Notes under the pieces: generated by a model
Told to the model about the DNA's origin: nothing
The model's database searches: none
The model's input: the letters and a program-made list of their open reading frames with translations, nothing else
Shown here: in pieces, positions 42,101-47,849 of the stretch
Position numbering within the stretch: the stretch's first letter is position 1
Layout: every line of letters begins with the position of its first letter
NCBI GenBank assembly: GCA_029204225.1
Contig: MU831886.1
Coordinates: 1-64,000, forward strand
Direction: 5' to 3'
From: Diphasiastrum complanatum
Lineage: Eukaryota; Streptophyta; Lycopodiopsida; Lycopodiales; Lycopodiaceae
Length of the DNA stretch: 64,000 nucleotides
Program-made: the position numbers and the translations under genes

Positions 42101-44782
42101 CAGTACATGATGAACGATGTCCTTTGTCCATATTTGGAGAAGTTTGTGGTGGTGTATCTGGACGACTTATTAATCTATAGTCAGATAATTGAGGAATCTT
42201 CGTATTGTCTTGGAACTTCCGAGGCAAGAAAAGCTCTATGCTAAGGAGTTGAATGTGAGTTATTACAAATAAAAATCAAGCTACTAGGCCATGTCATATC
42301 CAATCACAGTCTTGAGATTGATTATAATAAAGCCCGTAAGGTGCAAGAATGGTCTTTTCCACAAACTATTTGTGATGTGAAATCATTCCGTGGCTTCACA
42401 GAATTTTTTCACTTGTTCATTTTGGACTATGCTACTCTAGCGTTGACCTTAACCAATTTTCTTAAGGGGGTGAAAAAAAAGTGTAGTTGTAGAAAAAGTC
42501 CACTTGTGGTTTGGACCGATGAAATGATTGAGAGTTTTGAACCTATCAAGCACTATGTTTTTACGGGTTCTATTTTACACATAGTCGATCCGAATAAACC
42601 ATTCTTGGTAGAAACGGATGCCAGCTACTATGTTGTAGGAGTGGTCCTTTATCAAGACAGTAGACCAGTTGCTTTTGAAAGCAAAAAGTTGGATCTTGCT
42701 CAGTGTAGGTATTCTACCTATGAGAGGGAATTTTTTGCAATCAGTCACGTGTTAAAATTCTGGAGGCATTATTTACGGTGATGATTGATTACCAATCTCT
42801 TAAGCACATATGCGATGCTGTCGACCTAAGGGGCTGCAAGGTTGGGTGGTTGGAACTAATTCAGGAATTCATGTTCAACATTAAGTATCGAAAAGGTACA
42901 TTGAACAGTGTTGCGATCGGAGAAATTAATTAGTTATGCTTTGCTGAAATCCAATCCGATCTCTATCCTTCACTTCGAGATCTTTCTCGGACCGATGGGT
43001 ATTTTGGTTGCATCTGACCTTGGGATGTAGGATCCCAAGAATTCTCAAAATGATGAATATTCCATAAGGAATGGCTTACCTTTCTAGAAGGGAAAGGTAT
43101 GTGTGCCGGATAGGGAGGACCTTAAAGCCCAAACCCTACACTAGTGTCATGACAACCCTTGTGCTGGTCACCCTGGCATGTAGAGGATATTGGACCTTGT
43201 TCAAGATAATCTTTGTTAGCCAAAAGATAAAAGGTCATGTTGAGGCATATGTTCGAGGTTGTAAACAATGCAATCTAATAAGGCACCCCGAATCTGATGG
43301 GCAGATATAACGTATCAACCAAACTAGGGAGGATATGCTTAGAGCATATGTATCTCACAGACAATCTGATTGGGAAAAGTATCTTCCAATGGTTGAGTTC
43401 GCACACAATAGTGCGAAGCATTCTGTCACATGATTCAATCCTTTTATACTGATGCATGACTTTCAGCCATGTTATCTAGTTTCTTTCGGACTCAAAGGTC
43501 TTTTACATCGAGCATTGGGCGTTTGGCACTTTGTCTGTCATTATTTGTTTGTAGATCACCATTTGGCCTCTTGGGCCCTAGTAGCATTAGGATAAGGCAA
43601 GTTAATTAGCTGGCAGTATTTTTCTTGATTTCGTGCTCTATGTGTTATTTCAGCTTTAACTATATCAGTCTACTATTGCTCTCCATTATTTCATCAGCTT
43701 ATTGAACTTTGTTTTCAGCTACATTAGTGTTCTTTGTGCTGCTTTGCTCATAACTTACCTTGCCTATATATTCCCTTGACATGCTTCCTCATCGTATTTT
43801 GAAACTTCTGCAAGGTGGTTTGATCAGGTAGGTACATGTTTGATTTTATCAAATTTGCAGAGCAAGCTAATTTTTTTATGAAATGAAGGAACATGTGAGA
43901 AAGAAAGACATTAGAGTCTATCAATTTGACAAGTTATTCATAATGACTCAGACAGACCCAGCAAATGCTGCTATAATTGTACAAAATGGAGGTATAGCAC
44001 TAATTGTATCCTGCCTTACGAGCCCAGTAGAGAATACGGTAAGTGAGTTTTTGGATCTGCTTGGCTACTTAGTTTCTTATAAGTTTTGAAGTTTTTTTGT
44101 AGCCATTGGGAGCACTAATTAGCTCTTGATGCTTTTCAGTATCTGCTTAAGCTACCTTTCTGTTTTGCTGTAATCAGGAAATGTGCGATCAGTGCCCGAG
44201 TCCCATGGGGACATCAACAGTGAAATTCTGATTGTATGTTCATTTATGAGAACTGCTTAATTTAATAGGCATGTTGCTGATACTAGACAATCTGTGTTCA
44301 GGTATTGTCAGCCATTGCAGCTTTGTATTACCTTTGTACTCCCTCTACCAAGAAAGGTGATCACTTGTCACGTACCCACTGAAGTGATAGATGTAACATG
44401 TGAATTTACATTTTTTGCATTGGTATCTTCCTATCCCTGCAGACTACCTCTTAAATCTGTTAGGGTTTAGGGTTTAGAATAGGGTTTGTTTTTTGTAGAA
44501 GAGCAAATTGTCTCTCAGTTTGTCATTTGTTGATTTCATTTGGCCCCATGTCAGAAAATTTTCAGTATAGCCTTAGGTGACATGGGTTGCGTGCTTGTAT
44601 TTCTATAGTGGCTTTATCGCAGAAGCCTGTTATAATCACATACATTGATTTGCTTAGGTCTTTTTGCAGAGATGTTAACAACTGAAGTTCTGGATTGTTT
44701 AAAAACCTATGCTGCAGAAGGTTTGGTGCATCTTCGAATTCGTAACATAGCAAAGGTTTTCCTTAGCATGCATGGGAGCTAG
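6098..44782 (+). CDS. ARMC7-like armadillo-repeat protein (spliced, N-terminus not found)
   Basis: Five exons join without a frame clash: 6098-6171, 9960-10053, 43956-44038, 44302-44356 and 44670-44782 (stop TAG). Intron phases are 0, 1, 0, 1 and all four introns are GT-AG. The predicted protein holds the ARMC7 family blocks in order: [83 protein letters not shown] and [10 protein letters not shown]. About 138 residues are visible; known members have roughly 175-200, so about 40 N-terminal residues lie on an exon not found here. In animals ARMC7 is linked to the spliceosome; the plant role is not defined. Armadillo repeats form helical protein-binding surfaces. The second visible intron is 33.9 kb and full of retroelements. 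No break is seen in the exons, so the gene looks functional. Confidence 0.88.
7079..7960. mobile_element. Foldback/MITE-like element with GC-rich palindromic ends
   Basis: The left part (7080-7160) has a perfect 18-bp palindrome built on AGCGGATCG, then repeated GATCCG/CGGATC words and GGATCGCAAA followed by a T run. The right part (7876-7950) mirrors this: an A run, TTTGCG, CCGGG words and GATCGCGTTCCGGAACGT. A diverged third unit lies at 7598-7680, and the words TGATACCCATATTG and ACCATCTAxTGATGTCCA each occur twice inside. Inverted homopolymer-plus-GC ends around a G-rich core suggest a non-autonomous DNA element. Target duplication and transposase are not seen, so the class is open. Confidence 0.45.
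7341..7447. other. G-rich hairpin and possible G-quadruplex tract
   Basis: Within 107 bp there are several runs of five or six G, and a stem GGGGGGC paired with GCCCCCC across a short loop, followed by further GGGG and CCCC runs that can pair with each other. It stands out sharply from AT-rich surroundings. It lies within the foldback-like element and inside an intron, so it would be present in the pre-mRNA. Confidence 0.6.
9960..10053 (+). CDS. ARMC7-like, second visible coding exon
   Basis: 31 codons plus one base, encoding [15 protein letters not shown] and the most conserved ARMC7 block, [11 protein letters not shown]. The donor is a consensus G|GTAAGT. It ends in phase 1, and the single G is completed by AC of the next exon to give Asp, as expected before PANAA. 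Confidence 0.92.
11109..11525 (-). repeat. Copia-A 5' LTR, inverted part
   Basis: The first 417 bp of the Copia-A LTR in reverse orientation, ending CCAACA at 11525. The next five bases GTGAA (11526-11530) are the reverse complement of TTCAC found after the 3' LTR. The remaining LTR end (about 11563-11639) is in forward orientation. This pattern shows a micro-inversion with one breakpoint within the LTR and the other just upstream of the element. Confidence 0.8.
11563..11639 (+). repeat. Copia-A 5' LTR, forward 3' end
   Basis: Matches the last approximately 77 bp of the LTR at 22004-22504, ending TTCCTACA, and abuts the primer site at 11640. It belongs with the inverted segment at 11109-11525. 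Confidence 0.85.
11640..11652 (+). promoter_or_regulatory. Primer-binding site (tRNA-Met) of Copia-A
   Basis: TGGTATCAGAGCC directly follows the LTR end. This is the standard complement of the 3' end of plant initiator tRNA-Met, which primes minus-strand DNA synthesis. Confidence 0.9.
11704..12061 (+). repeat. Chromovirus 5' LTR
   Basis: 358 bp, from TGTTACGAGC to ATCTATTACA. Preceded by target duplication GAAGC and followed after one base by the primer site. It has the same length as the 3' LTR, with about five substitutions between them. Confidence 0.95.
12063..12075 (+). promoter_or_regulatory. Primer-binding site (tRNA-Met) of the chromovirus
   Basis: TGGTATCAGAGCC, one base after the 5' LTR. 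It is complementary to the initiator tRNA-Met 3' end. Confidence 0.92.
12967..13870 (+). pseudogene. Chromovirus gag region (fossil)
   Basis: Starts near an ATG about 900 bp into the element. The first part is acidic and coiled-coil-like (Glu-rich). The second has the retrotransposon-gag capsid signature around [21 protein letters not shown] and [15 protein letters not shown]. Gag forms the particle that carries the element RNA. The region is broken. Confidence 0.8.
13900..16653 (+). pseudogene. Chromovirus pol region (fossil)
   Basis: Contains RT (LRLxVDYRALN-type start, FLDDILVHS catalytic box), RNase H ([13 protein letters not shown] to [11 protein letters not shown]), integrase zinc domain ([13 protein letters not shown] and CQKCQINK), integrase core ([21 protein letters not shown]) and a chromodomain. 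The longest open stretch, about 2.1 kb, covers RNase H to chromodomain. Chromodomains of this class steer integration toward particular chromatin. The region is broken overall. Confidence 0.9.
16652..16663 (+). promoter_or_regulatory. Polypurine tract of the chromovirus
   Basis: AAGGGGGAGGGA lies just before the 3' LTR. It is the expected plus-strand primer site. Confidence 0.88.
16665..17022 (+). repeat. Chromovirus 3' LTR
   Basis: 358 bp, TGTTACGAGC to ATCTATTACA, followed by target duplication GAAGC at 17023-17027. Confidence 0.95.
17028..20929 (+). pseudogene. Copia-A leader, gag and partial pol (fossil)
   Basis: After the chromovirus the leader resumes. Gag begins near 17575, has the UBN2-type block around [14 protein letters not shown] and a zinc knuckle [10 protein letters not shown] near 18320. 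A GAG-pre-integrase block ([23 protein letters not shown]) and an integrase core ([29 protein letters not shown]) follow to about 19850. A short RT start ([20 protein letters not shown]) lies near 20350. After that I recognise no copia domain. It is broken, with several breaks. Confidence 0.82.
20058..20140 (+). repeat. 30-bp tandem repeat in the Copia-A 3' half
   Basis: Two near-perfect 30-bp units (20058-20087 and 20088-20117) containing ACATTGGACAGCAAGGTCCA, then a diverged third to about 20140. The word TTGGACAGCAA recurs elsewhere in this part of the element, suggesting an expanded low-complexity linker before RT. Confidence 0.85.
20930..21430 (-). mobile_element. Antisense solo LTR of the Copia-A family
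   Basis: A complete 501-bp LTR, the same length as the Copia-A 3' LTR, in reverse orientation (starts TGTAGGAAAT, ends ATTCCAACA on the + strand). Flanks are GGGAA (20925-20929) and AGGAA (21431-21435), a target duplication with one mismatch. It most likely marks a second family member that inserted antisense and was later reduced to one LTR by recombination. Confidence 0.85.
21431..22003 (+). pseudogene. Copia-A 3' internal segment (fossil)
   Basis: Its first 240 bp resemble 20170-20390 at clearly reduced identity (shared LQDxK, YYEGKxxAS and REDxMxxE-type words), so this element carries a diverged duplication of the pre-RT linker on either side of the solo LTR. The rest has no recognised domain. 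It ends in the purine tract AAGGAGGG at 21996-22003. Confidence 0.6.
22004..22504 (+). repeat. Copia-A 3' LTR
   Basis: 501 bp, TGTTGGAATG to TTTCCTACA, preceded by purine tract AAGGAGGG and followed by target duplication TTCAC. An AT-alternating TATA-like stretch (CTATATATATG) near 22326 is the likely promoter TATA of the LTR. Confidence 0.93.
22505..22771 (+). other. Intron sequence between Copia-A and Copia-B
   Basis: 267 bp of intron between two LTR elements, starting with the Copia-A target duplication. I see no domain or RNA gene; a minus-strand open frame here has no family features. Confidence 0.6.
22772..23181 (+). repeat. Copia-B 5' LTR
   Basis: 410 bp, TGTTGAAGAG to AATTCATCA, with a C-run after ACATGAGA and a CT-rich tract before the end. 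It matches 39567-39812 over the first approximately 245 bp with few differences (including C-run length). Confidence 0.9.
23182..23193 (+). promoter_or_regulatory. Primer-binding site (tRNA-Met) of Copia-B
   Basis: TGGTATCAGAGC immediately after the LTR; initiator tRNA-Met complement. Confidence 0.9.
23624..24020 (+). pseudogene. Copia-B gag, N-terminal part (fossil)
   Basis: Starts [10 protein letters not shown] and shows the copia gag start (SSKLDGTNY) and the UBN2-type block around [14 protein letters not shown] and [12 protein letters not shown]. It is interrupted by later insertions; the tandem duplication starts inside it at 23951. Confidence 0.8.
24021..24250 (+). pseudogene. Copia integrase C-terminal fragment (fossil)
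   Basis: Encodes [29 protein letters not shown] and ESRDVVFHE, the usual copia segment after the integrase core. It is joined directly to gag sequence and so is out of normal order. A second copy lies at 31441-31670. Confidence 0.8.
24310..24615 (-). pseudogene. Gypsy RNase H fragment, antisense (fossil)
   Basis: On the minus strand it encodes [19 protein letters not shown] and [14 protein letters not shown], the start of Ty3/gypsy RNase H. A second copy lies at about 31730-32035. Confidence 0.8.
24616..25550 (+). pseudogene. Copia gag and protease fragment (fossil)
   Basis: Encodes a UBN2-type gag ([23 protein letters not shown]-type blocks), a zinc knuckle [14 protein letters not shown] and a protease active site [12 protein letters not shown]. 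It differs from the Copia-A and Copia-B gags, so it is a third copia family. LINE-A interrupts it at about 25545. A second copy lies at 32036-32970. Confidence 0.85.
25545..27483 (-). mobile_element. LINE-A, 5'-truncated non-LTR retrotransposon (copy 1)
   Basis: The minus strand carries an open RT frame of about 490 residues (27434-25962). It contains [49 protein letters not shown] and the catalytic [12 protein letters not shown]. Downstream is a CxxC...HxxxxC zinc-like block ([16 protein letters not shown]). The upstream edge begins within [16 protein letters not shown], so endonuclease and ORF1 are absent (5' truncation). The 3' edge abuts copia gag at about 25545. LINE RTs copy their RNA at a nicked target; this copy is dead for lack of EN. 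An ATG start inside the frame is only nominal. Confidence 0.92.
27466..28800 (-). mobile_element. LINE-B, older LINE relic (copy 1)
   Basis: Minus-strand remnants of the same LINE family as [24 protein letters not shown] near 28650 matches [19 protein letters not shown] of [22 protein letters not shown] near 28030 matches its C-terminal [17 protein letters not shown]. The frame is heavily disrupted, so it is older. Its 3' tail (27469-27560) matches 5921-6010. A TGCATG microsatellite lies within at 27821-27862. It lies directly upstream of LINE-A in the same orientation. Confidence 0.75.
27821..27862. repeat. TGCATG microsatellite (copy 1)
   Basis: About seven units of an alternating purine-pyrimidine hexamer within LINE-B. 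The copy at 35015-35062 has one unit more. On the minus strand it reads as His-Met or His-Ala repeats, which are artefacts. Confidence 0.95.
28801..29229. other. Unassigned stretch in the duplicated block
   Basis: About 430 bp rich in CCTCC/CCATG words with no recognised domain on either strand. It lies between LINE-B and an antisense gypsy integrase piece and may be LTR or leader sequence of that gypsy. The second copy is at 36002-36430. Confidence 0.4.
29230..29690 (-). pseudogene. Gypsy integrase fragment, antisense (fossil)
   Basis: On the minus strand it encodes [31 protein letters not shown] and [19 protein letters not shown], the Ty3/gypsy integrase core. The second copy is at 36431-36891. 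Confidence 0.88.
29700..31354 (+). pseudogene. Copia-B protease to integrase region, copy 1 (fossil)
   Basis: Protease motif [18 protein letters not shown] near 29780, GAG-pre-integrase [15 protein letters not shown] near 30180, integrase core ([23 protein letters not shown]), and the C-terminal [17 protein letters not shown] near 30940. Broken, with several breaks. The second copy is at 36901-38555. Confidence 0.85.
32965..34678 (-). mobile_element. LINE-A, copy 2 with a 225-bp in-frame gap
   Basis: Same LINE as at 25545-27483. Relative to copy 1 it lacks 225 bp (26091-26315 of copy 1; junction here at 33510/33511), exactly 75 codons, so the RT frame stays open at about 415 residues (34629-33382). 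The RT core with YADDVVLLS is kept; the lost part lies between the RT thumb region and the CCHC-like block. One substitution changes Ser to Pro in FVVPxIQIEAL. Confidence 0.93.
34661..36001 (-). mobile_element. LINE-B relic, copy 2
   Basis: Duplicate of 27466-28800, with an expanded TGCATG microsatellite (35015-35062). It holds the same broken RT C-terminal pieces. Confidence 0.75.
35015..35062. repeat. TGCATG microsatellite (copy 2)
   Basis: One hexamer unit longer than at 27821-27862. This is the only length change seen outside LINE-A between the two duplicated blocks. Confidence 0.95.
36431..38555. pseudogene. Gypsy integrase (minus) and Copia-B protease-integrase (plus), copy 2 (fossils)
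   Basis: Second copies of 29230-29690 (minus-strand gypsy integrase, here 36431-36891) and 29700-31354 (plus-strand Copia-B protease to integrase, here 36901-38555). In this copy the Copia-B part continues directly into RT at about 38560, so it is the copy in natural order with the 3' end of the element. Confidence 0.85.
38560..39480 (+). pseudogene. Copia-B RT C-terminal part and RNase H (fossil)
   Basis: Contains the RT catalytic [11 protein letters not shown] near 38610, [36 protein letters not shown], the RNase H start [19 protein letters not shown] and the C-terminal [15 protein letters not shown] and [19 protein letters not shown]. The order and content are typical of Ty1/copia. Few breaks in this part. 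Confidence 0.92.
39558..39566 (+). promoter_or_regulatory. Polypurine tract of Copia-B
   Basis: AAGGGAGGG directly before TGTTGAAGAG of the 3' LTR. Confidence 0.88.
39567..39812 (+). repeat. Copia-B 3' LTR, truncated
   Basis: First 246 bp of the LTR seen at 22772-23181. It stops at a CT tract where Copia-A copy 2 begins. The remaining LTR end and target duplication were not found beyond that element. Confidence 0.9.
39813..41350 (+). mobile_element. Copia-A copy 2, 5' fragment
   Basis: LTR part 39813-40198 (TGTTGGAATG to TTTCTACA), then leader (40199-40567) and gag (about 40568-41350, with [14 protein letters not shown] and zinc knuckle [14 protein letters not shown]), all closely matching Copia-A copy 1 (leader 17206 onward). 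Only the 5' end of the element is present. It lies at the broken end of the Copia-B 3' LTR and passes into gypsy sequence at about 41350. Broken. Confidence 0.85.
41360..43485 (+). mobile_element. Worn Ty3/gypsy pol fragment
   Basis: RT remnants from about 41640 ([12 protein letters not shown], then [13 protein letters not shown] with the catalytic YLDD near 42165), RNase H ([11 protein letters not shown] and [21 protein letters not shown], about 42590-42770) and integrase scraps ([19 protein letters not shown] near 43340). No LTRs are seen. It has many breaks and looks much older than the chromovirus. The first approximately 250 bp is assigned here only by position. Confidence 0.75.
43486..43955 (+). 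other. Residual intron before the third ARMC7 exon
   Basis: 470 bp of T-rich intron sequence with no repeat element recognised. It ends in the acceptor GACAG at 43951-43955. Confidence 0.6.
43956..44038 (+). CDS. ARMC7-like, third visible coding exon
   Basis: Two bases complete the split Asp codon from 10053, followed by 27 codons: [17 protein letters not shown] and [10 protein letters not shown]. The acceptor is the second of two closely spaced CAG sites; only this one keeps the frame. The donor is consensus G|GTAAGTG. Phase 0 end. Confidence 0.92.
44302..44356 (+). CDS. ARMC7-like, fourth visible coding exon
   Basis: Acceptor TTCAG before GTATTGTCAG. Encodes [18 protein letters not shown] plus one base (phase 1 end). 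It matches the ARMC7 block that follows SSP-x-x-TV (xSAIxxLxxL type). Confidence 0.88.
44459..44486. repeat. Short TTTAGGG telomere-type repeat in an intron
   Basis: GTTAGGGTTTAGGGTTTAG followed by a further AGGGTTTG, in the ARMC7-like intron 44357-44669. It is the plant telomere unit. Such telo-boxes occur in introns and promoters of some plant genes, or mark repaired breaks. Confidence 0.75.
44670..44782 (+). CDS. ARMC7-like, terminal coding exon
   Basis: Acceptor TTTTTGCAG. Two bases complete Glu, then [36 protein letters not shown] and TAG at 44780-44782. The NIAKxFLxxH ending matches plant family members. A weaker alternative would splice at 44755 to 44889 (AHHALEKID then stop); I prefer the unspliced ending because of the family match. 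Confidence 0.88.
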
Positions 44783-45780
44783 TTATTGTTATACTGCAAT
44801 TTCTGAATGTTTATAGACAATGAATGCCTTAACGTACTGCCTGAGTTGGAAAGGATACTGGTGGGTGCTCAAGTTCCTTACTTTGTAGGCACATCATGCA
44901 CTTGAAAAGATTGACTAGAGAAGGAAGTTTTTCGTAGGAATTAATTTGGACAATGTTCAAACCTACTGCAAACAAATAATATCTCATATGAGTTTATGCT
45001 TCACCTTCAAGCTAATTTTCCTTAATTCTCTCATTGTTGCATTTAACATTGAGTCTTTATGATAATGTTTGTGGTTGTCTTAAAAAACCATATTGGTCAT
45101 TTATGATTCTATCTGATCTAGCTTATAACAGCTCTATTTCCAAATGCATGGACATTGTTCCTTAAAACATTGATATATGAAAGAGTGCGATTTCTATGAC
45201 GTAAAATCAGGTCCTTGGTTTCTCTTTTTAACTTTCAACCAGCTCATCCAATGCAATATTGGGAATTTGCTTAAGTCAACTTTCTCTCCAGAAGGTCTGT
45301 GCAGTCCTAGTGGAATTTATGGTGGAATGCACCTGATTTTACTTGAGGGAAGGGCCCAGTCTAAGACACTTCCACCCCGTGAAGCCAATGGGGTCAGGAT
45401 GGTAGCTTCAACGGGCGGAAGGGCTTTAGACTAGCCCCGCACAACCGAGCCCCGCAAAGTGCTTGGTCCTTTGTATTCGACTTGCCCTCACACAGCAGAA
45501 TCAACTTCTGGTCTCACATCTTCCGTTGGATTTAGGGCTGCACAACTGTTTGACACGTAACAATTGGATCTTCATTGGAAGTTCCAAGTGAACATCTTAT
45601 GGCTAAATAAAATCTTTCAAATACTGTATTGTAGACAATTGATATTTAGTTAATCATCATGACATCCCATGTTAGTATAAAACGATCTCACTTATAAAAG
45701 AGATCAAAAAGTCGATTCAAATCAGGTGAATTTTACTAAGATTTGTAAATGACATTATTTTTTATGAGGTTGCCTCATAT
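44783..45780 (+). other. ARMC7-like 3' flank
   Basis: Likely 3' untranslated region and intergenic DNA, AT-rich. No clear polyadenylation signal stands out. The only structure is the long hairpin at 45353-45437. An open frame at 45177-45434 runs through the hairpin and has no family features. Confidence 0.55.
45353..45437. other. Long imperfect hairpin (about 35-bp arms)
   Basis: The left arm begins GGGCCCAGTCTAAG and ends near GTGAAGCC (45387). The right arm begins GGTAGCTTCAACGGG (45401) and ends GGCTTTAGACTAGCCC. They pair along about 30 of 35 positions with a short loop of about 13 bases. It lies about 570 bp after the ARMC7 stop. Candidates are a small foldback element, a microRNA-type precursor or an RNA 3'-end structure; the sequence alone does not decide. 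Confidence 0.65.
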
Positions 45781-45806
45781 ATATATATACTTCTTTTAAG
45801 GCAGCG

Positions 45807-46730
45807 ATGGCTCCCAAAAAAAAGTCCTGTAGCAGCAGCGCTGCTTGCCAAGAAAAGCCCCCCACTCGTTCTACTGTAGCGCTACCTGACCCCCCCACTC
45901 GTCCTACTGTAGCGCTGCCTGCCATGCAGGCAGCAATGCCTGCATTGCTGCCTGAAGAAAAGGCAGCGCTGCCTGCTGTACCTCCTGGCTTCACCTCCAG
46001 CCTGCCTGCCTCCTGTTTGCCGCCTTCTGTACCTGTCATCTGCCTGTCCTCACATGCCACGTCTTCTTCTTCTTCTCTGAAATCCACCCATGCTGATCTG
46101 CCTATTCAGCCAAGCAACCGCAATACCCCCATCCACAGCCTGCCTGCCTCCTGTCTGCCGCCTTCTGTACCTGTCATCTGCCTGTCCTCACATGCCACGC
46201 CTTCTTCTTCTTCTCTGAAATCCACCCACGCTGATCTGCCTATTCCAATCAGTCAAGCAATACCCCCATCCACAGTACCCATCCCATACACTCCCTCCAA
46301 ATCAACTGAACTTTTCTCCTCTTGGGAGGTAGACCAGTTTAAAGCGGATTTCCAGATTATGAAGAAAGAACACTCACAGCTGCAGGGATTAGTGGTCTCC
46401 TTAATCGAAGACAAGAATTTGTTGCAGTCCAAAGTTGCCTCATTGGAGCAAATCATCAGCGCTAAACAGGTTGCAGCCTTAGAATCGACTACCACCATGA
46501 TACGAGAACTAGAGCACAAGATTGAGCAGCACAAAGAGGAAACTCTTTCTTGGGCATCGGTATTGAAGAAAGGCACTAAACCCAGCGCTCCCATCTCCTC
46601 GGTCATTTCGGCCACTATTTTGGAAGAACGATCAAGAGAACAAAAGGCCCATAATATCAGGGTCCGCGGGATACCAGACACACAGAGGATGCCATTGCTG
46701 AGGCCCAGCGTTTTCTTGATACTACCCTAG
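45807..46730 (+). pseudogene. LINE-C ORF1 protein
   Basis: MAPKKKSCSSS start with a basic N-terminus. It continues with a Pro/Ser/Ala-rich region holding in-frame repeats, a coiled coil (about residues 170-260: LQGLVVSLIEDKNLLQSKV, MIRELEHKIEQHKEE), then the start of an RNA-binding domain (HNIRVRGIPDT). ORF1 proteins coat LINE RNA. The RNA-binding part continues in a shifted frame (RDAATLIIRFTSLTSRREA) to about 46970, so the frame is broken near 46680-46730. Confidence 0.8.
45999..46275 (+). repeat. 138-bp in-frame tandem repeat in LINE-C ORF1
   Basis: Period 138 bp (46 codons): unit 1 at 45999-46136, unit 2 at 46137-46260 and the start of a third with CAATACCCCCATCCACAG. Units share LPASCLPPSVPVICLSSHA and are highly similar. 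Repeat number in such a linker could vary between LINE copies. Confidence 0.9.
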
Positions 46731-46999
46731 GACATGTGACAGATGGACTGAATATAGCTTGGAGGACTATCAGAGACGCGGCCACACTGATCATTCGCTT
46801 CACCTCATTGACTAGTCGCAGAGAGGCTTTGCGCTGCAAAGCCAAACTACGAGGCACTACCACATATATGGACGATGATCTTACTTACATCCAGTTTGAG
46901 GAGAGGCGTAAGGCCTTCCAAGAGGCCCGGAGTCTGGTAGACGAGCTATCTACTGGGATGGACAGGTACGATTTATTGCTGACACCCCTAGTAGCTCCC

Positions 47000-47780
47000 A
47001 GCGCTAGGGGTTTTGGGGTCCTCGAGCTTGGGAGCACCCCAGGGCCCCATCCACACCATCTCCAGATTGGAGTATGGAATTGCGACGACATCCATTCATC
47101 CTCCACAGCAGGTGACCTGATTGACTTCATTACTGACGAGACTTGCTGCTTTTCATGGAGACTCATGAGAGTCAGGAGCGCGGACTACCCACTTTTCCCG
47201 GATATAGATGGGATTCAGTATACAAATCTAAGACTAGATCAACTAGTGGCCGAGGTTCTGGAGGGGTGGCTTCTACTTTCCTCTAGAGTCTTCCTCTTTT
47301 GCTGAAGGTATCGGATCACCTTACCTGGATCTCTCATTGGATATCATTCGGTTCACAAAGAGGGGGCATATTTTCCTCACAGGGGATTTTAATGCCAGGA
47401 CTGCTTCACGTCAGATTGAGTTTCATGATACCACGAACCAAATTCGAGTTCATGCCCTTGACAGTGACGATATGGGAGTCACCAGGATTTCTGTGGATGG
47501 ACCAGGACCTATTACAGCATATGGTGAGCATTTATTGCAGTTTGGTGAGACACATGAGTTAGCCATCTATAATGGCCTATCCTACTGGCCTGATTCTGGC
47601 AGTTATACTTGTCACCCCCACAGCGGCGGTCATAGTGTCATTGATTACCTCATGGGTCACCATCCTGCATTCCCCTCATTTACAGTTTTCATATTTCTCC
47701 GACTACTCTCTCTGATCATTCGTTCCTTTCCTTCGTTATTGGCCACAGAGGCAGGCAGAGTCTAGGAGATTGCATGCATT
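47000..47780 (+). pseudogene. LINE-C endonuclease (APE-type) remnant
   Basis: Contains FLTGDFNART near 47390 and GGHSVIDYLMG near 47630, the usual GDFN and SxxDY motifs of apurinic-type LINE endonucleases, and LAIYNGLSYWPDSGSYT between them. The domain nicks target DNA to prime reverse transcription. Its first half is poorly preserved and frames shift within it. Confidence 0.8.
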
Positions 47781-47849
47781 GGGACATGCAAGATTTCGAG
47801 CTCACTACTCCACCTCCGATCATATATATCTTCACCCTTTGAGCTCTTA

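Larger units (their letters stand above)
10054..43955 (+). other. Giant ARMC7-like intron, 33.9 kb
   Basis: Bounded by donor GTAAGT at 10054 and acceptor GACAG ending 43955, phase 1. Residual unique intron sequence remains at about 10054-11108, 22505-22771 and 43490-43955. The remainder is nested LTR elements, LINEs and a 7.4 kb tandem duplication. In the left unique part, a word around CTATGCATGCTTCAAAGGCA recurs about 55 bp on (10481 and 10536). Both flanking exons keep reading frame and splice consensus, so the intron is presumably still removed. Confidence 0.85.

Noticed and set aside
44889-44918. An extra terminal ARMC7 exon (AHHALEKID, stop)
   Set aside because: Splice sites are possible, but reading on without splicing gives [12 protein letters not shown] and a stop, which matches the family C-terminus better.
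45177-45434. Small plus-strand gene across the hairpin
   Set aside because: The frame is made largely of the hairpin arms and has no family features.
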